A stretch of DNA of 64,000 nt from Bacteroidota bacterium (GTDB lineage Bacteria; Bacteroidota; Bacteroidia; NS11-12g; UBA9320), in the NCBI GenBank assembly GCA_018700895.1, contig JABIUV010000024.1, forward strand, positions 1 to 64,000, written 5' to 3'. The notes beneath the pieces were generated by a model. That model saw only the letters and a list, made by a program, of their open reading frames with translations, searched no databases and had not been told where the DNA came from. Of the stretch, positions 17,539-26,983 are shown piece by piece. The translations under genes and the position numbers were made by a program. Positions within the stretch are counted from its first letter, which is position 1; each line of letters begins with the position of its first letter.

Positions 17539-18417
17539 ATGAACAAGACATTTTACACCATCATACTCGTTACATTATTAAGTAGTTGCTTGGATTTAGA
17601 TCCATTGCTATTCAACCCCAACACCGACATTACGGAATATCTGCTCGACGATTTTGAGCGAGAAGAAGACGAGGAATTAGACACATACGCCGTAGCCGAT
17701 AGTCTCACGACTTTATTCACTATGGACGTGGGCGAAAACAACGAAAAAATACACGCCATATACATTGGTAACATCTCCAATATCGCCACAGATACCGTTA
17801 TTCTCTATCTACATGGCAACTCTGGTCATATGGACTATTACTGGCCTAGAGCAAAATTACTCGCTAATATAGGCCGTCAGCACAAATACGGAGTGCTCAT
17901 GATAGACTACCGTGGCTATGGATTAAGTGATGGCTTGCCATCCGAAGCAAACTTATACGAAGATAGTAGGGCCGCTGCACAATGGCTCTTAGACCAAGGA
18001 CTCACCTCAGACCGGTTTTTAATCTATGGATTTAGTCTGGGTGGTGCCCCTACACTTGAGCTTACAGCAAATGGAGCACCTATTGCCCCCACTAAAATTA
18101 TGCTCGAGAGTCCATTTGCAAGTGCTGAAGTGATGGTGCAAGATGGCAGTGGATTGGCCTTGCCAGGTTCTTTTTTCATCAATCTGCAAATAGATAATGC
18201 CGAAGAGGTAAAAAAGGTAACACAACCACTCTACTGGCTACACGGGGAGCTTGATGATTTTGTTGCAATGGAGACCCACGGCTTAGTAGTGTACGAAAGT
18301 CACCAAGGAGATTACAAGGAAGCACACCGTATCCCAAAGGCAAATCATAGTGACGTGCCCAAAGTGATGGGCTACGAGACTTATCTTGAGAGTCTTCAAG
18401 CATTTATGTTACGCTAA
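17539..18417 (+). CDS. Alpha/beta hydrolase lipoprotein
   Basis: The 292-residue protein begins with a lipoprotein signal (TIILVTLLSSC, Cys17) and has the alpha/beta hydrolase features HGNSG (about 92-96, oxyanion region), a DYRGYGLSDG segment typical of the BEM46/YqiA-like branch, the nucleophile elbow GFSLGG (about 164-169), the acid in HGELDDF (about 236-242) and the His in ANHSD (about 272). It is likely a serine esterase or lipase-like enzyme on the periplasmic or outer face of the cell envelope. Substrate is unknown. The stop TAA shares its last base with the ATG of the next hydrolase gene. Confidence 0.88.
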   Translation: MNKTFYTIILVTLLSSCLDLDPLLFNPNTDITEYLLDDFEREEDEELDTYAVADSLTTLFTMDVGENNEKIHAIYIGNISNIATDTVILYLHGNSGHMDYYWPRAKLLANIGRQHKYGVLMIDYRGYGLSDGLPSEANLYEDSRAAAQWLLDQGLTSDRFLIYGFSLGGAPTLELTANGAPIAPTKIMLESPFASAEVMVQDGSGLALPGSFFINLQIDNAEEVKKVTQPLYWLHGELDDFVAMETHGLVVYESHQGDYKEAHRIPKANHSDVPKVMGYETYLESLQAFMLR

Positions 18418-19037
18418 TGGAACATCACATAGGCTACTCGCAACGTGCAAAATATTACCGCGAAGGAAGCGGGAAGAAGCTACTATACGTAATGCATGGA
18501 TATGGTCAACTAGCTAAGTTTTTTATACGTAAGTTTCATCCTGCTGTATCACTAGATTATACAATAATCGCTCCTGAGGGTCAACACTATTTTTACCTAA
18601 ACGGCACGAGCGGTCGTGTAGGTGCTAGTTGGATGACCAAAGAAAATCGTGAACAAGACATACAGAACTACTTGGCCTATTTGGATGCCATTCACGCAGA
18701 ATTGCAACAAGAAAATGATTGGGAAGAAATTGTGATACTCGGATTTAGTCAAGGGGTGGCTACGGCTTTTCGGTGGTTAGCTCATAACAATATAAAGCCA
18801 AGTACATTCCTCATTTGCAGCGGACTAGTGCCGCCTGACGTAGACTTAAATATCAAAAAAGTGGTATTTGACCCTATTCAAATGACTTACTTCTCAGGAG
18901 TAAATGATCCTTATCGTACAGAGGCTTCTGTTCAGGAATTTTATGATGCCGTGGCTCAGAGTCAACTCGATATGGAGCTCGTCAATTTTGATGGAGTGCA
19001 CGAGGTGTATGTGGATGGAGTAATGGAGAGACTGTAG
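18417..19037 (+). CDS. Phospholipase/carboxylesterase-family alpha/beta hydrolase
   Basis: This 206-residue cytoplasmic protein (no signal peptide) has HGYG near residue 27, the nucleophile elbow GFSQG (about 108-112), a likely catalytic Asp in SGVNDPY (about 163) and His in GVHEVY (about 197). This is the layout of the small esterase family that includes YpfH and acyl-protein thioesterase-like enzymes. It overlaps the upstream lipoprotein hydrolase gene by one base, so the two are co-translated. Substrate is unknown. Confidence 0.87.
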   Translation: MEHHIGYSQRAKYYREGSGKKLLYVMHGYGQLAKFFIRKFHPAVSLDYTIIAPEGQHYFYLNGTSGRVGASWMTKENREQDIQNYLAYLDAIHAELQQENDWEEIVILGFSQGVATAFRWLAHNNIKPSTFLICSGLVPPDVDLNIKKVVFDPIQMTYFSGVNDPYRTEASVQEFYDAVAQSQLDMELVNFDGVHEVYVDGVMERL

Positions 19038-19097
19038 GATTGATAAAAGATTTAAGACTATTATGGGCAACCTACTTCAGGGACGGACACGGACAAT

Positions 19098-19130
19098 AAG
19101 TCCTAAATCTTAAATCCTAAGTCCTAAATC
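19098..19130. repeat. Short direct repeat in an intergenic region
   Basis: The 12-base word AAGTCCTAAATC occurs at 19098-19109 and 19119-19130, with the related TTAAATCC between. This fills most of the 100-base gap between convergent genes. It looks like simple-sequence intergenic filler; no hairpin terminator is apparent here. Confidence 0.45.
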
Positions 19131-19138
19131 AGCTAAAT

Positions 19139-19987
19139 CTAAAACTCTTTCAAACTCAAATCCAAACTTCTTACTGAGTGCGTGAGTGCTCCTACTGAAA
19201 TGTAGTCTACACCGGTCTCAGCATAACTGCGAACAGTATCGCCAGTGATCCCCCCGCTAGCTTCGGTTTCGCATTGTCCGTTTACCAATTTCACAGCCTC
19301 TACCATAAGCTCTGGAGTGAAATTGTCGAACATTATCCTATCGACCAACCCTGTATCTAGAGCCTCTTGCACTTCGTTGAGGTCTCTGGTCTCCACCTCT
19401 ATTTTAATGTCTTTCCCTTTAGATTTCAAGTACTCTTTGGTACGCGTCACGCCACCAGTGATTCCTCCTGCATAGTCATTGTGGTTATCCTTGAGCATTA
19501 CCATATCCCAAAGTGCAAAACGATGATTTACCCCACCACCTATGGTCACGGCATATTTTTCGAAGGTGCGAAGCCCAGGAGTTGTTTTGCGTGTATCGAG
19601 CAGTTTGGCATTGGTGCCTTCTATCAATTTCACAAGATTGTGGGTTACAGTAGCTACCCCACTCATACGCTGCATAAAATTGAGCATCAGTCGTTCTGCT
19701 TGTAGTATGCTATGCACACTGCCTTTTACAGTAAAAGCAATATCACCAAACGTAACCTCTGCTCCTTCCTCTATCAGTTGGTCAAATATCACGTCGGCAT
19801 CTATTCGTTCCATAATATGACGAGCAAGCGGCACACCACACAAGATCCCTTCATCTTTAACCAACAGTCTGGCCTGCCCTTGCGTACCTGCAGGTATAGC
19901 TCCAAGACTACTGTGGTCGCCATCGCCTATATCTTCGGCTATGGCTAAATCTATAAGTTGCTTTACAAATTGGTTGTTAAAATCCAT
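19139..19987 (-). CDS. nadC: Nicotinate-nucleotide pyrophosphorylase (carboxylating)
   Basis: Quinolinate phosphoribosyltransferase converts quinolinate and PRPP to nicotinate mononucleotide with loss of CO2, a late step of de novo NAD synthesis. The 282 residues have the expected EDIGDGDHSS near 17-26, the KLLDTRKTTPGLR motif near 130 with the catalytic Arg/Lys cluster, GGGVNHRFALWDMVMLKDNH near 152-171, the EVETRDLNE strand and the C-terminal TEASGGITGDTV and YISVGALTHS phosphate-binding motifs. No nadA or nadB is adjacent. It is transcribed away from the T9SS cargo gene remains and convergent with the hydrolase operon. Confidence 0.96.
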   Translation of the reverse strand: MDFNNQFVKQLIDLAIAEDIGDGDHSSLGAIPAGTQGQARLLVKDEGILCGVPLARHIMERIDADVIFDQLIEEGAEVTFGDIAFTVKGSVHSILQAERLMLNFMQRMSGVATVTHNLVKLIEGTNAKLLDTRKTTPGLRTFEKYAVTIGGGVNHRFALWDMVMLKDNHNDYAGGITGGVTRTKEYLKSKGKDIKIEVETRDLNEVQEALDTGLVDRIMFDNFTPELMVEAVKLVNGQCETEASGGITGDTVRSYAETGVDYISVGALTHSVRSLDLSLKEF

Positions 19988-20096
19988 TGGTCAAATTTAC
20001 GTTTTAGTTGAGAGGTTGAAAATTAATTTGGCAATAGATTTTCGCCTTAGCTTTTCCCTTGGGCGAACCACCTCTAACAACCTACTAACATTAAGC

Positions 20097-22408
20097 TTAA
20101 TCTAAAAGTGTAACGCCTCCATAATATGTCTGGACCTCACCTCCGCAATCCGTAAACCTAATAATATACAAGTATACTCCTTGCTGGCACTTGCCACCGT
20201 TATATGAGCCGTCCCAGTTCTTCACCTCGAATGTTTCAAATATCTTTTCACCCCAGCGTGTAAAAATTTGTAACGAATAATCTCGAACAGAAATATCTCC
20301 ACTTAACGCCGGGAATACTTCATTTAAGTTGTCCCGATTAGGGGTAAAAGCACTAGGTATATGCACTTGACTACTAAAGCCACGTTGATTCACAATCAGT
20401 TGCAATGGTTGCTCACAACCATCCTCCGAGATCAGCACAAGCGGATATACGCCAGCACTATTCACACTCTTAGCCAGCGAAGTATCCCCGTCATACCACA
20501 GTGCATGGTATTCCGAAGGCAACTCTATTTTCACCCTTTGTCCTAAGCATAATTCTATGGTATCTAAATCGTGATTAGGTATATCTCCTAGCGACACCTG
20601 GAATGTATCCCGCAACACACAATTTGCCGCATCTCGCACCTCTATCCAATAGCTGCCAAAGTCCGATACATCAAAGCTGGATGCGGTACTATTGTCACTC
20701 CACAATGTAGATGTAAAAGAAGATGTATATGTTAAATCTACAATTGAATCACACAATACGGTGTCTCTAATCAACGCTTGAAACGACTCTTCGGCAAAAT
20801 CTATTTCAATTGAGTCGACACTTATACAACCGTTAGTATCTACTACCTCCAATATGTAATTTGACGATTCTGAAACGGTTGTATTTCGTGTAGTTGCTCC
20901 ATTGCTCCATTTATAAGACGTTGCAATGGGACCAGATAAGAGAATACTCTGAACCTTACAGTACACTGGATCATCGCCCAAATCAAATTGCGTTGGACTA
21001 TTCATCTGAACAACAAAAGTATCCAATGTAATACAGTCATTGTCTGTACTTACACATATAAAAGTTCCCGGTGTTTTAGTATAAATAGACGAAGATTTTT
21101 GACCCGTACTCCATTCGAAATCGGCAAAACTAGAGACACTTGAACTCAGAAGTACAGAGTCAAACTCACAGAAAGAAACCTCTAATTCACTAGAACTTCC
21201 GCAATCATCACAAGTAAAATCTCCTGAGATCACCAACGGTAAACCTAAACCTGAGGCAGCACCAAAATTAGCCGTATTTAATGAAGGAGTTACACCATTG
21301 GCATTTTCTATTCTCACCAAGTGACTAAACGCAGTTCCATTCACATAAATATGACCATCAATAGCCAATTGCAGGGCTGTAAAAGCATAGTTTTTATAAA
21401 ATGATGCGGTGAAAATTACCTCGGAATTTAAAATCTCTTGATCGTTATACCTGAATCGTAAAATTCTATTTTTTGCACTCGTACCTTTATAATGTTCAGT
21501 CACAAAAAATGAATTACCCGATGAGGAAAATTCAAAACCGTATAAATTTACCGCTCCTGTATAAAACGTCCGTGAATTAGTCAACATACCCGTAACAGGA
21601 TTAAAATCAAATAATTCAACTACACGATCGGCGGGGAATACGTGTCCTAATTTTGTGCCATCTAGACTAAATTTCATCTGACCTTGGGCTTGATAATAAC
21701 GTGAGTTTGCATTTAATGACCAGCCATTGGTATACAATCTCCCCACACTCTGAGATTGCGATGACGTATTAAAAAAACTCATTGCATCTGACACCGATTT
21801 AATGTTGTCTAGTATATCCGCGGTTAGGTTCCACTTAAAATATGTATTCCCCCCAGGAAGTAACTCTTTAGCCACAATCCAATACTCTCCTTGATTTTCA
21901 TATATGGCTAATTTTTCGCAAAAAGTAAACTCGGTCAAAACCCTGGTAGATGTGCTAGAATTTATGGTAATGACATCATTTTCGTCTATCTCCACAAAGG
22001 CCACTCCAATACCTTTTACGGTACTTGAGCTTCCAGTAGTACCCTCTACTCCTGGGGTTGCTAATATTAAAAATCTTTTGCAGTCTCCTAGAGGTAGGAT
22101 TGCAGAACCCTGAGTACTAGAAGAGGATTAAAAGCTGCTTCAAACAACGGACCCCCTGTGTTTATTAAAACTCCCGAACCACTATAAACATTTGCCCCAT
22201 TAGTATAAAAGAGCACTTCACCCGTCTCATCTTGAATAGAGGAACACCCTTCTCCTGTCGTTATATTACTACTAGATGAGACTACAGCACCATTAGAGCT
22301 AATATTAATAGCAGCCTTATCTCCATAAGGCCAATACTGTGATTGGCAATAAGCATATTGATGTGCCGGAAAGCAGAGTAGTAAAACAATTATTCGTAAA
22401 GTCTGCAT
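20097..22408 (-). pseudogene. T9SS type B (gliding-motility C-terminal domain) secreted protein, frameshifted
   Basis: The N-terminal piece starts at the ATG at 22408 with a signal peptide (IIVLLLCFPAHQYAYCQ) and contains QDETGEVLFYTNGANVYSGS, typical of large secreted Bacteroidota proteins. This frame runs into a stop at 22088. The adjacent frame is open from just upstream of the break, reading SSSSTQGSAILPLGDC, and continues to 20097. One missing base near 22125-22131, at GGATTAAAAG on the + strand, would join the two parts into about 770 residues. The C-terminus has HIPSAFTPNRDNLNEVF and IFTRWGEKIFET, the TIGR04131-type domain for secretion through T9SS and attachment to the surface. The middle has several Ig-like or SprB-like segments. 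It may be a true pseudogene or a sequencing error. Confidence 0.85.
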
Positions 22409-22524
22409 CAGATAAAATTTTCAAAGTCAAAGATAACAATATATAGAAGAAAAACATGAACGCCTGCAAATGAGCGATTCAATTGAAATGCAGAATCTCC
22501 CCTGCATAAACCCATTGCCCTAAA

Positions 22525-23193
22525 ATGAATTATTTTCGAAGGGTGGTACATATACTTTCTAAAGAGTTTTCGCTAGTCAATGAATTTCTTCGTGAGCTGC
22601 GAGACAAAGACATACAACAAGACAGAGCTCGTTTTCGTAAAAACATAGAACGCATTGGGCAAATCATCGCTTATGAAATTAGTAAAGAGATGCAATCTGA
22701 ACTGCATTTTATTACTACACCGTTGGGTGTAGCTCAAGTGAAAAAAATGCGTGAACAGCCTATTATCGCAACCATACTGAGAGCAGGACTTCCACTCCAA
22801 CGCGGCCTCAACGATATGTTTGACCAAGCGGACCTAGCCTATATATCTGCGTACCGAAAACACGACGAAACGGACCACACCGCTTTTGAAATTGTGCTGG
22901 AATATGTCGCCACGCCAGACATCAACGACCGTATACTCATTATATGTGATCCGATGCTCGCCACTGGCCAAAGTTTGGTGCAGACCTATGAGGCTTTTAT
23001 GCACAAAGGTAAACCCACTAAGGTGTACTTGGTAAGTGTAATTGGTAGTCAGCAAGGGGTAGACTACGTTACTAGCAACATACCCGATGCAGACTTGTGG
23101 ATAGGTGTGGTAGACCAAGATTTAGATTCTAATGGGTATATCGTGCCAGGTCTTGGGGATGCAGGGGATTTGTCATTTGGTGCGAAGGTTTGA
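22525..23193 (+). CDS. upp: Uracil phosphoribosyltransferase
   Basis: The 222-residue enzyme makes UMP from uracil and PRPP in pyrimidine salvage. The N-terminal VVHILSKEFSLVNEFLRELR, the PRPP loop ICDPMLATGQSL (about 139-150) and the uracil-binding C-terminal YIVPGLGDAGDLSFG are all clear. The divergent gene upstream is the frameshifted T9SS cargo gene, and the downstream stretch holds an IS30 relic on the opposite strand, whose end lies nine bases after the upp stop. Confidence 0.95.
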   Translation: MNYFRRVVHILSKEFSLVNEFLRELRDKDIQQDRARFRKNIERIGQIIAYEISKEMQSELHFITTPLGVAQVKKMREQPIIATILRAGLPLQRGLNDMFDQADLAYISAYRKHDETDHTAFEIVLEYVATPDINDRILIICDPMLATGQSLVQTYEAFMHKGKPTKVYLVSVIGSQQGVDYVTSNIPDADLWIGVVDQDLDSNGYIVPGLGDAGDLSFGAKV

Positions 23194-23201
23194 ACATTAA
23201 G

Positions 23202-23752
23202 TTACATAGCAATAGCTCCATTCTGCTGGAAAAGAAAAAAAATGAGCAAATTATCTATATAATAACTAAAAGAACCTGCTAGGATTCCAGCTACAAACGC
23301 AACTTTTTGATTGAATAATAATTGATTCTTCCCAAATATAGGGGCTTCGTAATTGTGGCGTTTTCTTGGCCTTTCATTTAGCTTGATTTCTAAGCGTTTG
23401 ACATTCATCGATTATGGTTTCAAAGTCGGTTTTCTTAGGGATAAATTGGCTTATTAGTCCTTATGAATTTTCATTTGATCCCAGGTACCAGCTATGATAT
23501 GGAATGACAAAGAAAAATGGAATGCCTGATTGTTCAGCTAGGCGAGTCCTGAAAACTATCGACCATTGTCTGATGTTATCATGTGAATATTGGCAGACCA
23601 TTCTTCACGCAGTGTGTTGATAGCTCGGCTAGCTATTATTGTTTCTTTAGATTGCACATTACACAACTTAAGCATTCCTAACACCCTGTCATTAATTTTC
23701 ACTACAGCTCCTTTATGACTTTTCACACCCCTGTTCCGATTTGACTAGGATG
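23202..23752 (-). mobile_element. Relic of an IS30-family transposase (C-terminal half)
   Basis: Read on the minus strand, the segment holds recognisable IS30 transposase pieces in order but in different frames. These are VKSHKGAVVKINDRVLGML (near 23740-23680), NVQSKETIIASRAINTLREE and MITSDNGR then a stop (near 23660-23570), IPFFFVIPYHSWYLGSNENS then a stop (near 23535-23460), GLISQFIPKKTDFETIIDE, and last LEIKLNERPRKRHNYEAP with FNQKVAFVA (23400-23290). This covers the DDE core (the D of TSDNG and the E of SNEN) and the C-terminus. Two stops and at least three frame changes make it non-functional. The N-terminal half and terminal inverted repeats were not found. In the 290 bases from 23753 to 24042 I see only AT-rich sequence and the upstream region of the next gene. 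Confidence 0.85.
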
Positions 23753-24042
23753 AGCACCTTTACTTTGCAGTTATTTTAGCTCTAATACAAACTCTTTTAA
23801 AAGTTGAGTTTAGCCCTTAGGTTTAAACAACTTCGTTAAAAAAAAATGAGGTAGAGCAGCATTTTTCACATTGTAAAGCAACTAAAGTCATCAACCCATC
23901 GTTTAGCAAACAGGCACTTTTGCCAACTATTCACTCAAAATTGGGTGCATTACAATTAGATGTTATTTTTGTCCACTATACAAAAACAGATTTGTCTTAA
24001 AGACTTGTTCTGAAAATGCAACCAATATTGAAATAAAATAAG

Positions 24043-24279
24043 ATGTCAAGCACTAAAAAATCAGATAGTAATACCCCCGCAAAAAATCAGTTTGTATTTA
24101 CCAAAGACAACTATATGTGGATGCTCATTGGCCTCTTAGTAGTTATAATTGGTTTTGCATTGATGTATGGCAACGAAGATATATACGATTTCAGAAAGAC
24201 TAAGCTCGCTCCAGTGGTAGTGGTGCTTGGATTTGCGATAGAGATATTCGCCATAATGAAAAAACCTAAGGACCAGTAA
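24043..24279 (+). CDS. DUF3098 small membrane protein
   Basis: This 78-residue protein has a charged N-terminus, the conserved FVFTKDNYMWMLIGLLVVII entry into the first membrane helix, a short loop with GNEDIYDFRKTKLAPVVV and a second helix ending IFAIMKKP. This is the DUF3098 layout, a small family I know only from Bacteroidota, commonly placed directly upstream of uppP. The stop codon shares one base with the start of uppP (TAATG), so the two are co-translated. Its role is unknown; context suggests the cell envelope. Confidence 0.9.
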   Translation: MSSTKKSDSNTPAKNQFVFTKDNYMWMLIGLLVVIIGFALMYGNEDIYDFRKTKLAPVVVVLGFAIEIFAIMKKPKDQ

Positions 24280-25073
24280 TGTCAATTTGGGAATCTATAG
24301 TTCTTGGTATTATTCAGGGACTTACGGAGTTTTTGCCTGTTAGTAGCAGCGGGCATATAGAGCTTGGGCAGGCCATACTAGGTACTGCCAGTCTAAAAGA
24401 GCAAGAGGAGCTACTAAGTGTAGTGCTACATGCGGCCACGGCATTGGCTACCATACTTGTATTTAGAAAAGACATCGTTGCTATCCTGAAAGGGTTCTTT
24501 TCTAAGAATGACAAAGAGCAAAAGCAATTCACTCTTTTTGTAATTGTATCTATGGTGCCAGCGGTTATAGTTGGTCTTTTTTTTGATGAAGTATTAGAAC
24601 AACTATTCGAAGGGCAAGTATTATTGGTATGTGTGATGTTGCTACTCACAGGAGCATTGCTTCTATTTGCAGAAAAAACTACACGCCCGGGCACTAAAAA
24701 ACTAACAGTAGGGAAATCACTACTCATTGGCATTGCTCAGGCCATAGCCATATTACCAGGTATATCCAGATCAGGTGCTACTATTTCTACATCTATACTT
24801 CTCAATATAGATAGATCCCAGGCTGCTCGTTTCTCATTTCTGATGGTCGTGCCACTCATCATTGGCAAAATGGCAAAAGATGTGCTGGATGGAAAGTTAG
24901 TGCTCTCAGATGATTTGGCTATGCCGTTTGCTGTAGGTTTTGTTGCAGCATTAGTTTCGGGCATAATAGCCTGCCAGTGGATGATAGCGATAGTGAAAAA
25001 AAGTAAATTGTCTTATTTTGCCTACTACTGTTTTGTCGTAGGAGCTATAGGTATTATTTATTCTTTAGTTTAA
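24279..25073 (+). CDS. uppP: Undecaprenyl-diphosphatase
   Basis: This inner-membrane phosphatase converts undecaprenyl diphosphate to undecaprenyl phosphate, recycling the lipid carrier for peptidoglycan and surface glycans. The 264 residues contain the two BacA/UppP signature regions: LTEFLPVSSSGHIELGQAIL (about 15-34) and LPGISRSGATI (about 157-167), with eight hydrophobic segments. It lies directly after the DUF3098 gene, and its 3' end overlaps the convergent apaG by nine bases. Confidence 0.96.
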   Translation: MSIWESIVLGIIQGLTEFLPVSSSGHIELGQAILGTASLKEQEELLSVVLHAATALATILVFRKDIVAILKGFFSKNDKEQKQFTLFVIVSMVPAVIVGLFFDEVLEQLFEGQVLLVCVMLLLTGALLLFAEKTTRPGTKKLTVGKSLLIGIAQAIAILPGISRSGATISTSILLNIDRSQAARFSFLMVVPLIIGKMAKDVLDGKLVLSDDLAMPFAVGFVAALVSGIIACQWMIAIVKKSKLSYFAYYCFVVGAIGIIYSLV

Positions 25074-25442
25074 CGCCTCTTCTGGCATGAGTAAGAATGT
25101 TTCTATTTCTGCTTGCACCATTTTTCTTGTTCTCAGTTCTTGAAAGGTAAAGTAACCTCTCATACTGCCATAATCTTCGGATACGGGACACCATGATTGG
25201 TAGTCAAAGCTTTCGCCAGGTTCTAAGGTAGGTTGCTGCCCTATTACGCCTTCACCTTCTACCTCCCGCTCCGCAAATATGCCATCAGTGATAAACCAAT
25301 GCCTACGGAGCAACTGCACCGTCTCATAACCATTATTGGTCACGGTAACGGTATAGCTAAATACGTGGCGAGCTCCACGTACTTTGTGAGCGGGTTCGTA
25401 TCGTGGTGCTGCGTTTACTACTATTTTATCTGTGTATTCCAA
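25065..25442 (-). CDS. apaG: ApaG-domain protein
   Basis: The 125-residue protein is a single fibronectin-like beta-sandwich. The segments FSYTVTVTNNGYETVQLLRR, HWFITD, GVIGQQPTLEPGESFDYQS and GSMRGYFTFQ match the ApaG family. ApaG has been linked to cation efflux and Ap4A levels in enterobacteria, but its biochemical role in Bacteroidota is not established. The gene is convergent with uppP (nine-base overlap) and divergent from recR. Confidence 0.93.
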   Translation of the reverse strand: MEYTDKIVVNAAPRYEPAHKVRGARHVFSYTVTVTNNGYETVQLLRRHWFITDGIFAEREVEGEGVIGQQPTLEPGESFDYQSWCPVSEDYGSMRGYFTFQELRTRKMVQAEIETFLLMPEEALN

Positions 25443-25523
25443 ATTGGTAAGTGCAAGTTAAACACATCCTAGCAATATATGTTGTATTCTTAATGTCAGT
25501 ATTTACATTTGCTTCAGAATCAT

Positions 25524-26129
25524 ATGAGTACGTCGTCCAATCTTATCAATAAGGCCGTTGAGCAACTCTCCAAATTTCCGGGAGTGGGGCATAAGAGTGC
25601 TCTGCGTATGGCTCTACATTTACTCAAAAAATCAGAAGGCGACACCATAGACCTTAGTCAGGCTCTCATAAATATGCGAACTGAGATAAAGTTTTGTAGG
25701 CAATGTTTTAATATAAGTGATGCCGAGTTATGCAATGTATGTAACTCGCCAAGTAAGGATGAGAGTGTGGTTTGTGTTGTAAAGGATTTTCAAGATGTAA
25801 TAGCTATAGAGAATACGGGGCAGTATAATGGGCATTTTCACGTGCTAGGGGGCTTAATATCGCCTGTAGACGGCATAGGGCCTAGTGATATCAAAATACC
25901 GCAACTCTTGGCTCGGGTAGAACAAGGCACTATCAAAGAAGCAATCATAGCCCTGAGTTCAACCTTAGAAGGGGATACCACGGAATACTACATTGCCAAA
26001 AAACTCCGTGAGCTCAACCTAAAAGTAAGTACTCTAAGTAAGGGGATATCCGTTGGAGGAGAGCTAGAGTACGCCGACGAAATGACCTTAGCACGATCCA
26101 TTCGTAATCGTGTGAATCTGGAAGGGTAA
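25524..26129 (+). CDS. recR: Recombination protein RecR
   Basis: From the ATG at 25524, RecR has 201 residues, the usual length. A TTG at 25509 would add five residues. The helix-hairpin-helix (LSKFPGVGHKSALRMALHLL), the Cys4 zinc finger (CRQCFNISDAELCNVC, about 54-69), the Toprim domain (VVCVVKDFQDVIAIENTG) and the C-terminal Walker-B-like region (GGELEYADEMTLARSI) are all in order. RecR acts with RecO (and RecF) to load RecA at gaps. No dnaX or yaaK homologue is adjacent, unlike in many other bacteria. Confidence 0.95.
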   Translation: MSTSSNLINKAVEQLSKFPGVGHKSALRMALHLLKKSEGDTIDLSQALINMRTEIKFCRQCFNISDAELCNVCNSPSKDESVVCVVKDFQDVIAIENTGQYNGHFHVLGGLISPVDGIGPSDIKIPQLLARVEQGTIKEAIIALSSTLEGDTTEYYIAKKLRELNLKVSTLSKGISVGGELEYADEMTLARSIRNRVNLEG

Positions 26130-26192
26130 TTACTTTATAAGTTGTACAACCAGTTTCAAATCTAGGTTTTGTCAAACAATAGTCTATAACTA

Positions 26193-26981
26193 TTATTTAT
26201 TTGCTCTTACAGCATAGTAAGCAGCCGTGACGAAGAAATTTCGTAAAAATGGGATGCCTGAGAGTAAACCTATCTGCCTGCGTGGTTTTAGCCCAAACTT
26301 AGTTTCGTAGTTCGGATTAAAAAGCCACATCGTCTTCTTCAGGACGGAGTAGTCGTTCTTTTTCAAGATTTTATTTAGGCGATCTATGGTAATACGTGTA
26401 TCATATATTTCGAGCATTCCTTTTATTTTGACGTCAGATTCGCCGATGAGCTTAAGAAAACCCTTATAGATACCTCGCGGTAAAATATGAAAGTACGGCA
26501 GCTTAGAGAAAAACGTATGCTCTAATAGCTGCTGATGACCTCCAAAAGGATTATGCCACGGTGGGAAACCTATGAAGTAAATGCCATTGGGTTTCATAAA
26601 ATCGCGACACCTTCTCATGAATACTTCTTGGTTTGGGATATGCTCTATTACGTCTCTACTGATAATGACATCAAACTCTTCGGGCGATACCGTGTCATAT
26701 ATGTCTTCCGCTATCAGTTCAAGGTTTGCTACATTAGGATGGTCAGCAAAGAATTTTTTGCCGTTTTCTATGCGCCCTTCAGAAATGTCAATACCCACTA
26801 CACGTTTGCATCCCATGTCCAAAAATGGCTTGAGATTTCCTGCCTCGCCACATCCTATTTCTAGTACGGATGTTTCTGGGGTTATGGTGATAAGGTCTGA
26901 TATGTAGGGAATTACATGTTTCTCAGTAGTTAGCCCTTGCTCATAAAAGTACCGCTTTCTGTTAGAGTGCCGTTCTTGCAT
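26193..26981 (-). CDS. Class I SAM-dependent methyltransferase
   Basis: The 262-residue protein has the Rossmann methyltransferase motifs: VLEIGCGEAGN (motif I, about 38-48), VGIDISEGRIENG (acidic loop), DVIISRDVIEHIP (post-motif II) and FMKPNGIYFIGFPPWHNPFG. The last third carries a C-terminal extension that ends with an aromatic tail. Such proteins often methylate small molecules or glycan and lipid precursors; the substrate is not evident. It starts two bases after the stop of ricT on the same strand, so it is probably the last gene of the ricT transcript. Confidence 0.88.
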   Translation of the reverse strand: MQERHSNRKRYFYEQGLTTEKHVIPYISDLITITPETSVLEIGCGEAGNLKPFLDMGCKRVVGIDISEGRIENGKKFFADHPNVANLELIAEDIYDTVSPEEFDVIISRDVIEHIPNQEVFMRRCRDFMKPNGIYFIGFPPWHNPFGGHQQLLEHTFFSKLPYFHILPRGIYKGFLKLIGESDVKIKGMLEIYDTRITIDRLNKILKKNDYSVLKKTMWLFNPNYETKFGLKPRRQIGLLSGIPFLRNFFVTAAYYAVRANK

Positions 26982-26983
26982 AC

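Noticed and set aside
20097-22004. A separate 635-residue T9SS protein starting at 22004
   Set aside because: The frame is open well upstream of that GTG and joins the signal-peptide fragment after correction of one base.
23202-23408. A stand-alone small protein gene after upp
   Set aside because: Its sequence is the C-terminal block of an IS30 transposase and the preceding blocks are found in other frames.
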